Below the pieces are notes generated by a model. That model did no database searches. It was not told the origin of the DNA and saw nothing but the letters and a program-made list of their open reading frames with translations. A stretch of DNA of 64,000 nucleotides from the NCBI GenBank assembly GCA_963281255.1, contig OY725504.1, positions 1,736,001 to 1,800,000 of the forward strand. Direction: 5' to 3'. Positions 54,780 through 64,000 of this stretch are shown here, piece after piece (position 1 is the first letter of the stretch; each line of letters begins with the position of its first letter). The position numbers and the translations under genes are program-made. The stretch is from Aphrocallistes beatrix (lineage: Eukaryota > Porifera > Hexactinellida > Sceptrulophora > Aphrocallistidae).

Positions 54780-55275
54780 CAATTTTGGGTCATGAAGGAC
54801 CACTGGCCTGTTTCTTTGCCCAGAACCGATCTGTGAATTGGTTTTTTATTGCAAAATGGGTGGATTTTTTCATGCACTGCTGGTACATTCCAGCGTTGCT
54901 ATGGAAACGAGTTTTGGTCATTTGAGGCCATATCTTGAAAACCAAAAACTAGGGATTCAAATTTGATCTTATTTGATAACCAATAGACTACTTCTTAAAA
55001 AGCGATAATATATTTTTGCAAGTCTGATACAATGGTTCACGAGTTAATTGACCATTTACCATTTGGTAACAATTGGTGATCTGTCTAATAACTTGTAAAC
55101 CATTGAATTTAAAAGTAAATAATATTAATAGTAAGTACTTTCATTTGAGGATTAATTGTTTGATGAATAATCAAAAGTGGCTGATGTAGGGGGCTGATGT
55201 ATTAGTTAAACTATCTTCAACCACATCTCTGGCCCATTTTTGTCATTTAAATGATAGGCCTTGTATACAGTGTTT
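54780..55275. mobile_element. Family B element B7, old and mostly one-armed
   Basis: The left arm is clear (ttgctatggaaacgagtttt, atatcttgaaaaccaaaaac). The right arm is reduced to gtaaaccattgaattt and the tip catctctggcccatttttg. It is the most diverged B copy in the window. Confidence 0.65.
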
Positions 55276-55765
55276 CGGTCTATATTTACCCATTTTAAAA
55301 AATATTTCAATTGCGAGACCACATTCCAGAAAACATCCGAAAAGTATTAATTAATTATTTATTTGTTTAGCTTTTTCATTTCGTTCATTCAATCCATTAT
55401 ACATACATACACCCCAATTGACCAACCAAATGCTGGTGTGACCAGCATTTGCGGTACAAATCGAGTGATCAGCGAAGTGACTAAAAAATCAGCATTTCAT
55501 TCAAACAAGTGTATTGGCTCATCATTAAGTAGGTTATCTCTGTTATTAAGCATATTTATCATTGTGAGCCCGCATTGATATACTTAAATATTTGTTATCG
55601 ATTCGTTTGCTGACATTACGTATATATTTGAAGATCACAAAATACTTTAAACCATTTTCCTCTCAAAGGAAACTAGATTTTGCTCTCATTTCAAGGCTAG
55701 CAGAAGTAAACTAGGGAGGTTAAGCCAAATTCATATTTGAAAAGTGGTACTTGTGGTTTTGCAAT
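55276..55765. other. Unassigned sequence
   Basis: Contains the words ccaaatgctggtgtgaccag at about 55425. A 71-residue frame at 55363-55578 has no supporting signals. Possibly intron if 55768-55953 is an exon. Confidence 0.35.
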
Positions 55766-55767
55766 AC

Positions 55768-55953
55768 CTGTAAAACAAATTCTATGAAAAATACTAAATG
55801 CTTTATCTACAGTACCACATCCTACGGCACTGCATTTAGATTTACCATGATTGTACAAACCAAAGACTAGAAGCAGATTTTTTAAGTTTAATAATCGTCT
55901 AAAATAAGATATGATTTTTTCACTGTGCATCATACTGCTTATAGCAATAAAAT
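55768..55953 (-). CDS. Candidate host exon, product unknown
   Basis: On the minus strand the acceptor tatacatgcttgcag precedes a 186-nt open stretch that ends TTTTACAG|GTATTGC. The phase is the same at both ends. The translation includes FIAISSMMHSEKIISYFRRL and KSKCSAVGCGTVDKAFSIFH. The composition is not repeat-like and no copy of it lies elsewhere in the window. The donor is weaker than the GTAAGT type. I do not recognise the protein. It might also be part of an unidentified mobile element. Confidence 0.4.
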
Positions 55954-55999
55954 CTGCAAGCATGTATATATATCACGGCATGACAAATTAAAATATTGT

Positions 56000-56175
56000 A
56001 GTGGTTATCTAACCACCATTTTAGTTTTTCTGGTGGCTAATAGTTCAGAATACGAAATATAAATAGACCATTACTTCAATAAAATTTGGTGGTTTAGTTA
56101 GTCACCACTCTCAGGAATTTGATGACTTATCGTTAAAATTTGGTGGCTATTGCCATCAAACCATCAAATTTGTCG
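56000..56175. repeat. Degenerate repeat of taaaatttggtggct words
   Basis: aaaatttggtgg occurs at about 56088 and 56137, and ctaaccaccattttag at about 56010 is its mirror, giving a loose inverted pattern. The class is unknown. Confidence 0.35.
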
Positions 56176-56180
56176 GGTAC

Positions 56181-56486
56181 AGATATCCTTACTATTAGAA
56201 CTTTGTTAATGTCTGTGTATGTGTGTATATATATTTTTCGACTATAGCTCAGTCATTTTAGCTGATAGAAGCCTGAAATTATGATAGAATGTATATATTA
56301 ATATACCTCAAAAATAATCTTCAAAAAATGATGACTCAACAATGTTATAACGTTATCATTACACATCAAAAATTGAAGATTTTGTGAATTTGTGAGTGAT
56401 TTCGATTATAACAGTATGACAGACGTATTTAGAGATGTCATCTACCTCCGACCGAGAAGCCCAAGCAAACAAAGCGCGCTTGTGTA
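56181..56486 (+). mobile_element. Family A copy, both ends present, diverged
   Basis: From tccttactattagaac at 56181 to aacaaagcgcgcttgt at about 56484. It lacks the gacattttcgtctgagctc part and the hairpins are decayed. Confidence 0.65.
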
Positions 56487-56804
56487 TGTATAAGTAATTG
56501 TTGACAGTATGTATCATAACAGGATCGACATTTTAACACTACATAGGTTGGTACATATGATTATATTGCCCTGTTAAAGGGAAGATTTGTTAATAGGGAA
56601 GTAATTTCAAAAGTCCCAAAATTCTCGTTTCCGGTGAAGAAATTGTTAAACGTGGTTATAATGCACCAAATATCCAAAACTCCGGGTGATTAAAGTGCGC
56701 CAAATATTGACACATTGATCAAACAAAATGGGATTTTTCTGAAAATCCAACATCCAATTCTTTTCACTCCACAAGTCAACTAGCAAGTGCAGCTCCTAGT
56801 ATAG

Positions 56805-57375
56805 AAGATGCCTTATGTCATGATCGGCGTGCGACGTCCGTTCGTATGTACTTCAGTATGCTCGCTCTTTAAATTCTATTAGACCAAATTGCACCAAATT
56901 TGGATCTTTTATTCATTATATGGTGGAGATTATAACCTGGGTCCAAATTATGAAAATCTTTACACTTTTACTCAAAAGGCATGAAAATGTTTAGCCAATC
57001 ACAATCCAGGGATGTAACATGACAGTTGGCATTGATATCATTAATTAATAGGGATTGTACTTAACTCAATGAGCATATACAATTTAGAATCGCTATCTGG
57101 CCCAATGTAAGGATTATTCTTATTTTCACACCTTGCTCAAAATGTGACAAATGTGGTAGTCACCAAAATTATAGGGTTTATAATCTAACAGCAGAACCTT
57201 GCTATTATAACTCTATTAATGTTATATGTAAATAAGTTAGAATCACTTTCTAAACTTGAAATTTGTTTGACTGAAAAAAACAACTTTGATAAAACATTAC
57301 TCTGCGCTGACTGATGAAATTATAGGGGTTTAATATTACAGTTGGCTTTAATTTTTTGGATTCTGTGTATAATAC
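56805..57375 (+). repeat. Repeat H, copy 2
   Basis: agaagatgccttatgtcatg and the next 550 bp match 40110-40330 and 41403-41720 without the B3 insertion. Near 57040 it reads taatagggattgtacttaac, the empty B3 site. Confidence 0.55.
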
Positions 57376-57489
57376 TTTTCTATTGCGTCTCGCCATGTCC
57401 CGCGAAATTCAACGCTGCGTCTCGCTTTTATCATGACTCAAGTTGGCATGCATTCGATGTGTCAATGGTCGCATTGTTCTCGAATGTAT

Positions 57490-57745
57490 CGCTAATCTAG
57501 CGTACTGTCAATCGTGTGTTCCGTCAATCGTGTGTTTCGTCAATCGCGGGTTCCGTTAGTCGAGTGCACCGTTTTTTAAATGTGTGACAGTCGTATGTAC
57601 GGCAGTCGAATTACGATAGCCGAATTTGACAATCAAATGTACGACCATCTAATTTAAGATAGTCGAATGTACCGAGAGTCGAGTGAACCCTAAAAGTTGA
57701 GTAAACCGAGAATCGAGTGAACCGAGAGTCGAATGAACCGATGTT
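57490..57745. repeat. Degenerate tandem repeat of 16-17 bp
   Basis: Units such as cgtcaatcgtgtgttc and cgagagtcgagtgaac follow one another, drifting gradually from the first form to the second. About 14 units can be made out by eye. A last stray unit, gacgagagtcgagtc, is at about 58167. Confidence 0.75.
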
Positions 57746-58107
57746 TTAATAGTATTGAGAGTATGCGTCGAGTCAAAATCATAGACAACATAACGAAAGT
57801 TGCAATTGATCAACTGAATTTTTTACGAAATAAAGAATATGTGTCTGTTAGAGGCATTGGGGAATGGGGCTTGGTTATAAGGAACCATGTTTTTTCGGCA
57901 GGTATATCTAACTTGATATTCACATCCTTAATCCAGTTTTGCAGATTATTCGCCCCTACTCAGTCAACCAAATCATTCGATCAATTGCAAGCGTTTCAAC
58001 ATAACGATTGGTATCTAGTTGTTATTCAATTACTGTCGACCCTCGTTAGTACGTATGCCAGACCTTTGAAATGTATACTTCTTGTTTATGTACAGTACTG
58101 TATATAG
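57733..58107 (+). CDS. Open frame of 124 residues, unrecognised
   Basis: The ATG falls in the last unit of the tandem repeat. The frame reads RRVKIIDNITKVAIDQLNFL, then WYLVVIQLLSTLVSTYARPL, and stops at 58107. Composition is ordinary for this AT level. No splice site, start context or homology supports it, so it may be chance; 124 codons is long for that here. Confidence 0.25.
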   Translation: MNRCFNSIESMRRVKIIDNITKVAIDQLNFLRNKEYVSVRGIGEWGLVIRNHVFSAGISNLIFTSLIQFCRLFAPTQSTKSFDQLQAFQHNDWYLVVIQLLSTLVSTYARPLKCILLVYVQYCI

Positions 58108-58344
58108 ATAATTTAAAAGTGTACTACTTAGTATGTATCCAGATTAAGCTTTATCTGTGTTCGTACTGACGAGAGTCGAGTCGACTATATTATCCCAAAT
58201 ATTCGTCCAAGATAATCCCGCTATGTAGGGATTAAGGAATATTTAATCTAAGCTGAACACACACATTGCTTCGGTTATGTAATCTGAGCCTACACTCTTG
58301 CAGAACCTTAGTGAGCTGAAAGCACTAAGGATGTCATCTTGTCT

Positions 58345-58527
58345 AAAAGTAAAGTTAAGTCAGGTGCTATCTTTCTTGCCTACTGTTAGCAGAGTTTTTC
58401 AATGTAACACTCTAGCATATGCATATACACATGCCGCATACACCACAGTCAGTAACTATCAGTAAGTTTAGCACCTCACCAAGATTGCAAAACTCCTGAG
58501 AACATATCAGCTTGGGTTCGGGGAGTA
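58345..58527 (+). repeat. LINE 3'-region copy
   Basis: agttaagtcaggtgctatct to cttgggttcggggagtat matches 20395-20570 closely. It lacks the (ATT)n tail because a family A outer end (tatccttactattaaaactc) starts at 58527. Confidence 0.65.
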
Positions 58528-58880
58528 TATCCTTACTATTAAAACTCGATTAATATTTATTTATATAGTATTCGATTGCTTGCGCTGCGCGGGTGGCGGA
58601 CACTTTGTGTCCGCCAGAGGCTCCCTTCGGTCGCCTGAAGTCACATTGGTTAATTATAAGGGAGATAGCATCTCTAAATATGTATGTCCTACTGTGAAAA
58701 TCGATATCACTCGAAAAATCACCATAATTGTTAATTTTAAAATTTTTGAAACGTAATGATGACGTCATAGCAAAGTGATGAATCATCATTTTTTGATCAT
58801 AGTTGAATCATATATGAGACGTGTTAGTATACAGATTCTATTAAAATTTCAGCCTTCTATCTCCAATAATGGCTGAGTTA
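58528..58880 (-). mobile_element. Family A, rearranged copy (outer end facing a hairpin end)
   Basis: A plus-orientation outer end (tccttactattaaaactcg) is followed after about 30 bp by the GC hairpin end in minus orientation (gattgcttgcgctgcgcg, ggcggacac-ttt-gtgtccgcc). Then comes the inner half to ctccaataatggctgagtta, where the hAT relic begins. The mixed orientation suggests two copies joined through a TA tract. Confidence 0.6.
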
Positions 58881-60922
58881 TTTTTGGAGAGAGATGCCCA
58901 GAACACGGAAGCGGATTTCATTGTGGAAGAACAGCCTAAGGAAAAACGAAGAGTTCTTTATCCGAATAGCCTTAGCATAGCAATTAAGTCTAGAAAATGG
59001 AATGATGATTATTTAGCTTTTGGATTTTATCTTCCATATGATCAGATGAAGTGCTTAAACCAGAAGCAGAATGCCTAATTTGTGGAGAACGGTTGTGAAA
59101 CTCCTCTCTTGCCCCGGTGAAACTAAAACGTCATCTGGCTAACCAAAAAGAATATCAAACTAAAACAATGGATATTTCGAAATGATGCGTGAACTTAGCT
59201 GTAAACAGAAATCCTCCTTAATCAGACAATGAAAGGTATTGGTGGAGAAGATGAGCAATTGCGAGCATCATATTGAATCGCTGAAGTCTTGTGTAAACAA
59301 AGGAGACCATTTACTGAAGGATATGTCATTAAACCAAGTCTTATTATTGCTGCTGAAGAACTCCACAATGAGAAAGCTGTTAAAAGAGTGAAGGAACTCC
59401 CTTTATCCAATGACACGATGTTACGGCAAACGATAGAACTAAATCTCGACCTACAAGATAAACTTTTCCAAAAACTGCGAGATATGTGTTGGTTTGGGTT
59501 ACAGCTTGATGAATCAACTGACGTCAGTAGTCGAGCACAGCTTTTAGCTTACGTTCGTTACTCTGATCTGGATGCAGAAACTATTAGGGAGGAATATATT
59601 TGCTGTTTGGATGTTGGAGTATGCACTACATGCGAAGCAATCTTCTTGAAGTTAGATGAATTTATTGAAGAAAACCGAATTCCATGGGAAAAATGTTCAG
59701 GAATTACTGCAGATGGTGCGGCAGCGATGACGGGAAAAATATCTGGTGTAATTACAAGAATACGAACAATTGCTCCTCACTGCATATCTAAGCACTGTAT
59801 AATCCATTCTGAGCCACTTGCCGTGAAGCGGTTTAAAACCTGATCTGTAACAAATGGAGAACTTGTACTGGAAGATGTGATACATACGGTCAATTGTATC
59901 AGAGCTGGTAGAAAAGGGAAAAAAATCCGGATGTTCCAGAAATTGTGTGAAGAAATGGGAGCAGAGTACGGATCACTCTTACTTTATTCTGAGGTACGAT
60001 GGCTCTCAAGAGGAAAGTGCTCACTGTGCTCACCAGAGTATTCCAATTGAGAGAAGAAATTGGTGCCTTTTTGACAATGGAGGGAGAAGGCCTCTCTTTT
60101 TGCAGATCCTGCATGGATAGTAAAAATATCTTACCTTGCATCTATTTTCGATCTAGTGAACTCTTTAAATCTGAGCCTACTAGGACTTAATGCTGACATA
60201 TTTACTCAACACAACAAAGTAGAAGCATTCAAAATGAAACTGAAATTAAGGAAAGACAAAGTTGAGATGAGACTTATCCAGTTTTCCTCAATTAAAGCAG
60301 GTTCTACCAGAAGCGTATGTTGACGATTTTTGAAGATTTAAAAATGCTAATATCTAGTCATTTGAATTGTTTAGAAGAAAATTTTAATAAATACTTTCCG
60401 AATGAAGAAGTCAAAAAGCAGGAAGAAATGCATTGGATTCTATATCATTTCTCCACAAAGAGCCTTACACTTGCTAATGCAGATCTGATGGAACCTCTCA
60501 TAGAAATTCGCACAGATATACCCATGAACAACATATTCCAGACATTCGATGACAACAGAGCAAGGTTTGGGTTTATGTTTCGAAAAAAGGCGAAATGGAG
60601 ATACTTTCCGAAGAGGCAATCAAAACTCACAACTCATTTTCTTGCCTCACACACATAAAGACGAAAACAAGGAATAGCCTTGATCAAAACTTAGACACTA
60701 CAATGCGATGTGCTCCCACAAATCATAATCCGCTTTGATCTCATAATTAAGAAGAAACAACAACAAACAAGTCACTAACTAATTAGCTTTTGTATTCTTT
60801 AGTTTTGTGCTAAGTGCAATTTGTGCTATTAGATAATCAATAAATAGGAAGGAGGGTTCCGCGAAACGTTTCTAATTTCGAAAAGGTTTCGTGCAACTGA
60901 AAAGGTTGAGAAAGAAGCACTG
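58866..60922 (+). mobile_element. ZBED5-like (Charlie-type) hAT element, left end lost
   Basis: The right end reads aaaggttgagaaagaagcac then tg, close to the CAGTG-TTCTCAACC ends of this group. The presumed right duplication is ctttagat (60923-60930). The left end is replaced by family A sequence near 58870. It carries one transposase gene. Confidence 0.75.
58869..60760 (+). pseudogene. hAT transposase, ZBED5/SCAND3-like, degenerate
   Basis: It is the group from which several vertebrate ZBED5-type genes were tamed. KSRKWNDDYLAFGF and CLICGERL start the BED finger, then KLKRHL. LIIAAEELHNEKAVKRVKEL, FGLQLDESTDVSSRAQLLAY (first catalytic Asp), CSGITADGAAAMTGKISGVI (second) and APHCISKHCIIHSEPLAVKR are well kept in 59289-59843. 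Then KLCEEMGAEYGSLLLYSEVR and WLSRGK follow around 59940-60015. The last part (RNSLDQNLDTTMR, about 60680) corresponds to the dimerisation end. Stops and frame changes near 59080, 59840, 60050 and later disable it. Confidence 0.85.
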
Positions 60923-60954
60923 CTTTAGATGATAAAATTATGATAAAATTATGA

Positions 60955-61800
60955 TAAAATTAACTATTAAATTCACTATATGCATAAGTATCAGCGGGTG
61001 TACAAAAATATAAGTTTATACCTTGCTCGATAATGCTTTGCCGGTCGCTCTGGATAACTTTAGGAACTCCGAATGTAAGATAGACATCTTGCAAGCGATT
61101 CAATGCCTCCCTGGATGTTCTAGTTTTAGGAGGGTTTGCAGCTAAAAATTTGCTCAGGTAGCAGACAATAACTAAAATATGCTGAAATCCGAAATAATCT
61201 GGGGTCATGTTGCAAATTAGATCAATTCCACAGTGATGCTTGGGATTTTGTGGATGTAGAATGGGTTGAAGTTCTCGTTGTGGCTGAGGAAGGAGTGCTG
61301 CATTATATTGGCAGTCGTGACAGGTTTTCACTAAAAGGATAAAAAAAGTCATTAAATTTATTAATGTCATTCTAATTGATTGAATGGGAAATTCTTACAT
61401 ATTGTCGAACATCTTCGTGAATGCCGATCCAGTCGTATTTGTTACGAATGCCATCAATAGTGGCATTGATGCCAGCGTGAGTAGTGTCATAGTAGAAGCT
61501 GATAATATCAATTATTTCGGATTCAAGTTCAACCTCAAGGTATTTCACAACTCCATTCTTCCTCACACTTTAAAATATGGACAGTAAAATGAATGGGTAC
61601 ATACGATTTGCATGGTTAGTAAATAATCCACCACCACAGATATAGTAAAATTGAAAAACAAAATATTGGCGACCAAGATTCAATCATAGCAAAAGTGAGG
61701 CAAATGTTAGTTTCAATTCCGTCGATTTTATTTTACTTTCCTTTGTTGTTCCGGGGATAATACTCTCTGCACCTGACAAAATTCTTTTTCTTATATCGAT
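60955..61800 (-). pseudogene. Second Ginger1-type integrase relic
   Basis: 61566-61372 carries the zinc-binding HHCC region (THAGINATIDGIRNKYDWIG), and 61370-60960 continues with CHDCQYNAALLPQPQRELQP, GIDLICNMTPDYFGFQHILV and FGVPKVIQSD. The blocks match those of the Ginger1 gene at 47.4-48 kb, including CYLSK after the first strand. A YPRNNKGK stretch near 61770 may be its N-terminal exon. No ends were found. It is a different, older subfamily copy and is broken. Confidence 0.65.
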
Positions 61801-62097
61801 CACTTGAATCCTTGATCTCTAGAGGAATGACATTAGTCAAGAGATAACTCTAAATTTGCTGGTACTCGTTCACGTTCATGGCAGAGCCAATGTCAGTTCG
61901 AAGTAAATTCGTAAATAGAAGTTGAAAGAAATCTATAAAAAATATAAAGTTAGGATGAGAGTTAATGATATGAAGATAATTATATAGTCAATAGCAAGTC
62001 ACCAGGAACGAAATGTTACTTAGTCTAAAATGAAAATGCTATCAGTGGGTCAAAATTCCATGAGGGTTAGAATCTCATTCAACAGCCCAAACAGTAG
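61801..62097. other. Unassigned, probably upstream part of the Ginger-type relic
   Basis: No ends or clear frames. Its position suggests the 5' part of the minus-strand element. Confidence 0.3.
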
Positions 62098-63030
62098 CTT
62101 GTGGAATTGTGACTAAGGATACGGTAAAACATGGTTGCAAGTTATACATAGCTGCTTAAAACCATTAACCACCGAATGGAGTTTCGAAATGTACTACCTT
62201 ACTATATAATTATATAATCAAAGTATTAATATCCATTGATAAAATTTTGATTACTCATCACATGCTATATCTTTACTATTAAAACCCGATTAATGTTATA
62301 TATATATATATATATATATATAAGAAACTGTCATGCCCATAAAGCTGATTTATAGCATGTGTCTTTTGGCTATGGCTCCAGTCTTTTGGCTATGGCTCCA
62401 GTAAGTTCTGAGCTCAGGCGAAAATGTCGACTCATCATAGAATTATGACATCATTTCCACCTTTTTGAAAATTAGAAATTTCAGTTTTTCCATAACTCAG
62501 CCATTTTAAGTGAAAAGACTAAGATTTTGAGAGAATGTATATATTAATATATCTCATATATGATACAACTATCATCAAAAGATAATTACTCATCACTCTG
62601 CTATGACGTCATCATTACGCTTCAAAATTTCTAAATTGAAAAATTTGCTGATTTTTCGTGCGATATCGATTATAAAAGTAGGACAGGCGAATTTAGAGAT
62701 GGTAGCTCCCTTTTACTTAATCAATGTGTCCGCCAGCCACGCAGCGCAAGTATGCAAAACGCACGCTTGTTTATGACAAATTTGGTGATTTTTATATGCG
62801 ATTCAACACTTCTAATTGTTATATTATATGGTTTTTCACATTGAAATGAAAATAAATGGATAGATGCGAAAAAAAGGATTTTTTATTGAATTTTGAAATG
62901 GTCAAATTTGAAATCATAGTTTTTCGACTTTCACACTATCACTCTAATTGACCAAATGCGTCTCCATTTCAACATAGAATGTAGCAACTTTCAAACAATT
63001 CCAAATTTTTGCATTAATAAATCCATTTCA
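62098..63030. mobile_element. Family B element B8, split by a family A copy
   Basis: The left arm (gtgactaaggatacggtaaa, aaatgtactaccttactata) stops at about 62266. The match resumes at 62774 with gacaaatttggtgattttta and mirrors around about 62935. It is strongly diverged and the right tip is missing. Confidence 0.65.
62268..62773 (+). mobile_element. Family A copy, full length, inside B8
   Basis: From tctttactattaaaacccg through (TA)n, then the body, to gcaaaacgcacgcttgttt. B8 sequence on both sides fixes the ends. A tandem copy of cagtcttttggctatggctc occurs at about 62365-62400. Confidence 0.75.
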
Positions 63031-63044
63031 CACATGAAGTAGCA

Positions 63045-63559
63045 AAAAGTATGAAGATCATGTTTGCTTAAAATTGGTTTGAGATAAAGGTTTGAAAATT
63101 TCAAAAGTTGTTCCATATCATTTGGCGATGAACGTAGGATCACTCGATATCTTATAACTTTTTTGATTTCCCAAAATAACTCATTTTTCGCCGTTTTTTG
63201 GCCCTTTTTTTAGACACCGATAAAAATTACAATTTTTGTCATTTTAATTTTCTTTTGGTCCTATGAAGTGGCAAATATGTTAGACTCTCTAAGATTCGAT
63301 TTTGGAAGCATTTGTTTTCTTGGTATGTCCTAAAAATTTTTTTGAGTGGCCGGATATCTACCATTAAGATGTGCTACCGACAAACAAAAAACAGACTTTG
63401 AGACACTGTATCTCTAAAACTAGAAATGAAAATCAAAAACGGTTTGGAATGTGCAAGTATTTCTAGACGGAGACACGTGCCCACGCTTAACATCTCTTAT
63501 AGCTCTACTTTCATCGTATACTGTAAGCCAAATCATATGGTTTTTCGAGGGCGGTATCC
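63045..63559 (+). mobile_element. TTAA-site element I2, right part
   Basis: From aaattggtttgagataaagg to tttttcgagggcggtatcc it matches the last 520 bp of I1 (about 7050-7566). TTAA follows at 63560-63563. The left part is missing. Confidence 0.75.
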
Positions 63560-63850
63560 TTAAGCACTCCGTGTATTTTTAGAAAAATCGTTTTATCAAA
63601 TGTTTCAAAAATTGAAAGAAAGATGGTCTACCATATTAGGTACCATAAAATATTGCTACTTTTCCAGAGTAAAATCTTTCAGTTTATAATGAATAATACA
63701 AGTTTCTAAAATGTATATTAGGAAGGTAGAACAAGAGTCTACGAGTATTAGTTTCCAATTTAGGATTTCGAAAAATGCTACGTCATCACTTGGAAATATA
63801 TTTAAAACAACATTATATTGTATGTACAGCATTTTTATCAATGAATTTCA

Positions 63851-64000
63851 CAGTGGCGGCGCTACGGAGGGACATGGGGGGGGCGCAAGGCTCCCCAAGA
63901 TTTGGTTGAGCCCCCCATGCGGGGGGCTCAGATTTTCTCCAAATGTCATTATTGTCATAGTAAGAAACGCAACGACGTAGGACTCAGCAATATCAAAATA
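63851..64000 (+). mobile_element. hAT-like terminus running off the window
   Basis: CAGTGGCGGCGCTACGG followed by G-rich sequence and a strong hairpin (gagccccccatgcggggggctc-type stem near 63907-63930) resembles the left ends of CAGTGGCG-type hAT elements such as 3156-4721. The right end would lie beyond the window. Confidence 0.5.

Noticed and set aside
1-64000. A previously undescribed multi-gene system
   Set aside because: I looked for neighbouring intact frames with linked functions on both strands and found only transposon genes and isolated exon-like pieces. No such system is supported by this sequence.

Overview
The window is AT-rich animal DNA, most likely from an invertebrate. It has spliceosomal introns with GTAAGT/GTGAGT donors, a CR1/L2-type LINE with an (ATT)n tail, and many DNA-transposon families typical of animals: mariner, Tc1, hAT, P-like, Kolobok-like, Ginger1 and Helitron. 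I see no bacterial, organellar or viral gene order and no tRNA or rRNA gene. The species cannot be fixed from the sequence alone.

Most of the 64 kb is layered transposon sequence. Nine families or groups recur. Family A (about 0.3-0.55 kb) is Helitron-like, with a TCCTTACTATTAAAACTCG end, a TA microsatellite inside, and GC hairpins at the other end. Family B (about 1.07 kb) is a near-perfect foldback palindrome starting CATAGCCTAC, with 7-bp target duplications. Family C (about 0.47 kb) consists of Tc1/mariner-type foldback MITEs with TA sites. D and G are two more long-TIR TA-site elements. Family I is a 1.9-kb TTAA-site element. H and N are unclassified repeats. hAT-like ends with 8-bp duplications complete the set.

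Layout: 0-1.8 kb nested A, Tc1 and C copies; 1.9-2.1 kb a candidate host exon; 2.4-4.8 kb B1 containing a hAT containing a mariner; 5.6-7.6 kb the TTAA element; 8.2-9.5 kb a mariner with one frameshift; 10.5-11.5 kb A inside A; 11.6-12.3 kb the 3' end of a spliced, lysine-rich host-like gene with micro-exons; 13.4-19.4 kb a Helitron coding region (Rep, helicase, OTU) on the minus strand with B2 inserted in its OTU; 19.4-20.7 kb a LINE 3' part; 23.2-24.3 kb an inverted duplication of a degenerate coding unit; 24.5-26.6 kb small hAT and pogo-like elements; 29.8-33 kb a long-TIR element and a P-like transposase relic; 33.4-34.8 kb a relic of a cysteine-rich repeat-associated protein; 35.8-39.9 kb A and C copies and a hAT transposase pseudogene; 40.1-42.2 kb repeat H with B3 inside; 42.3-50 kb a four-level nest (A, B4, Ginger1, mariner); 50-52.4 kb more B; 53.6-54 kb an exon resembling the C-terminus of WDR3/UTP12; 55.8 kb another candidate exon; 56.2-58.5 kb repeats; 58.9-60.9 kb a ZBED5-like hAT; 61-61.8 kb a second Ginger-type integrase relic; 62.1-63.6 kb B8 with A inside and a second TTAA-element end.

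The genes do not form a pathway. Most coding sequence is transposase, and every transposase here is broken. The best host-gene candidates are four short, unique stretches: 1906-2106, 11623-12289, 53648-53975 and 55768-55953. I found no defence system or other new multi-gene system. The most unusual points are the micro-exon gene with a coding minisatellite, the 19-bp duplication at a deletion joint in the Helitron helicase, the four-level nest, and the 7-bp-duplication palindromic family.
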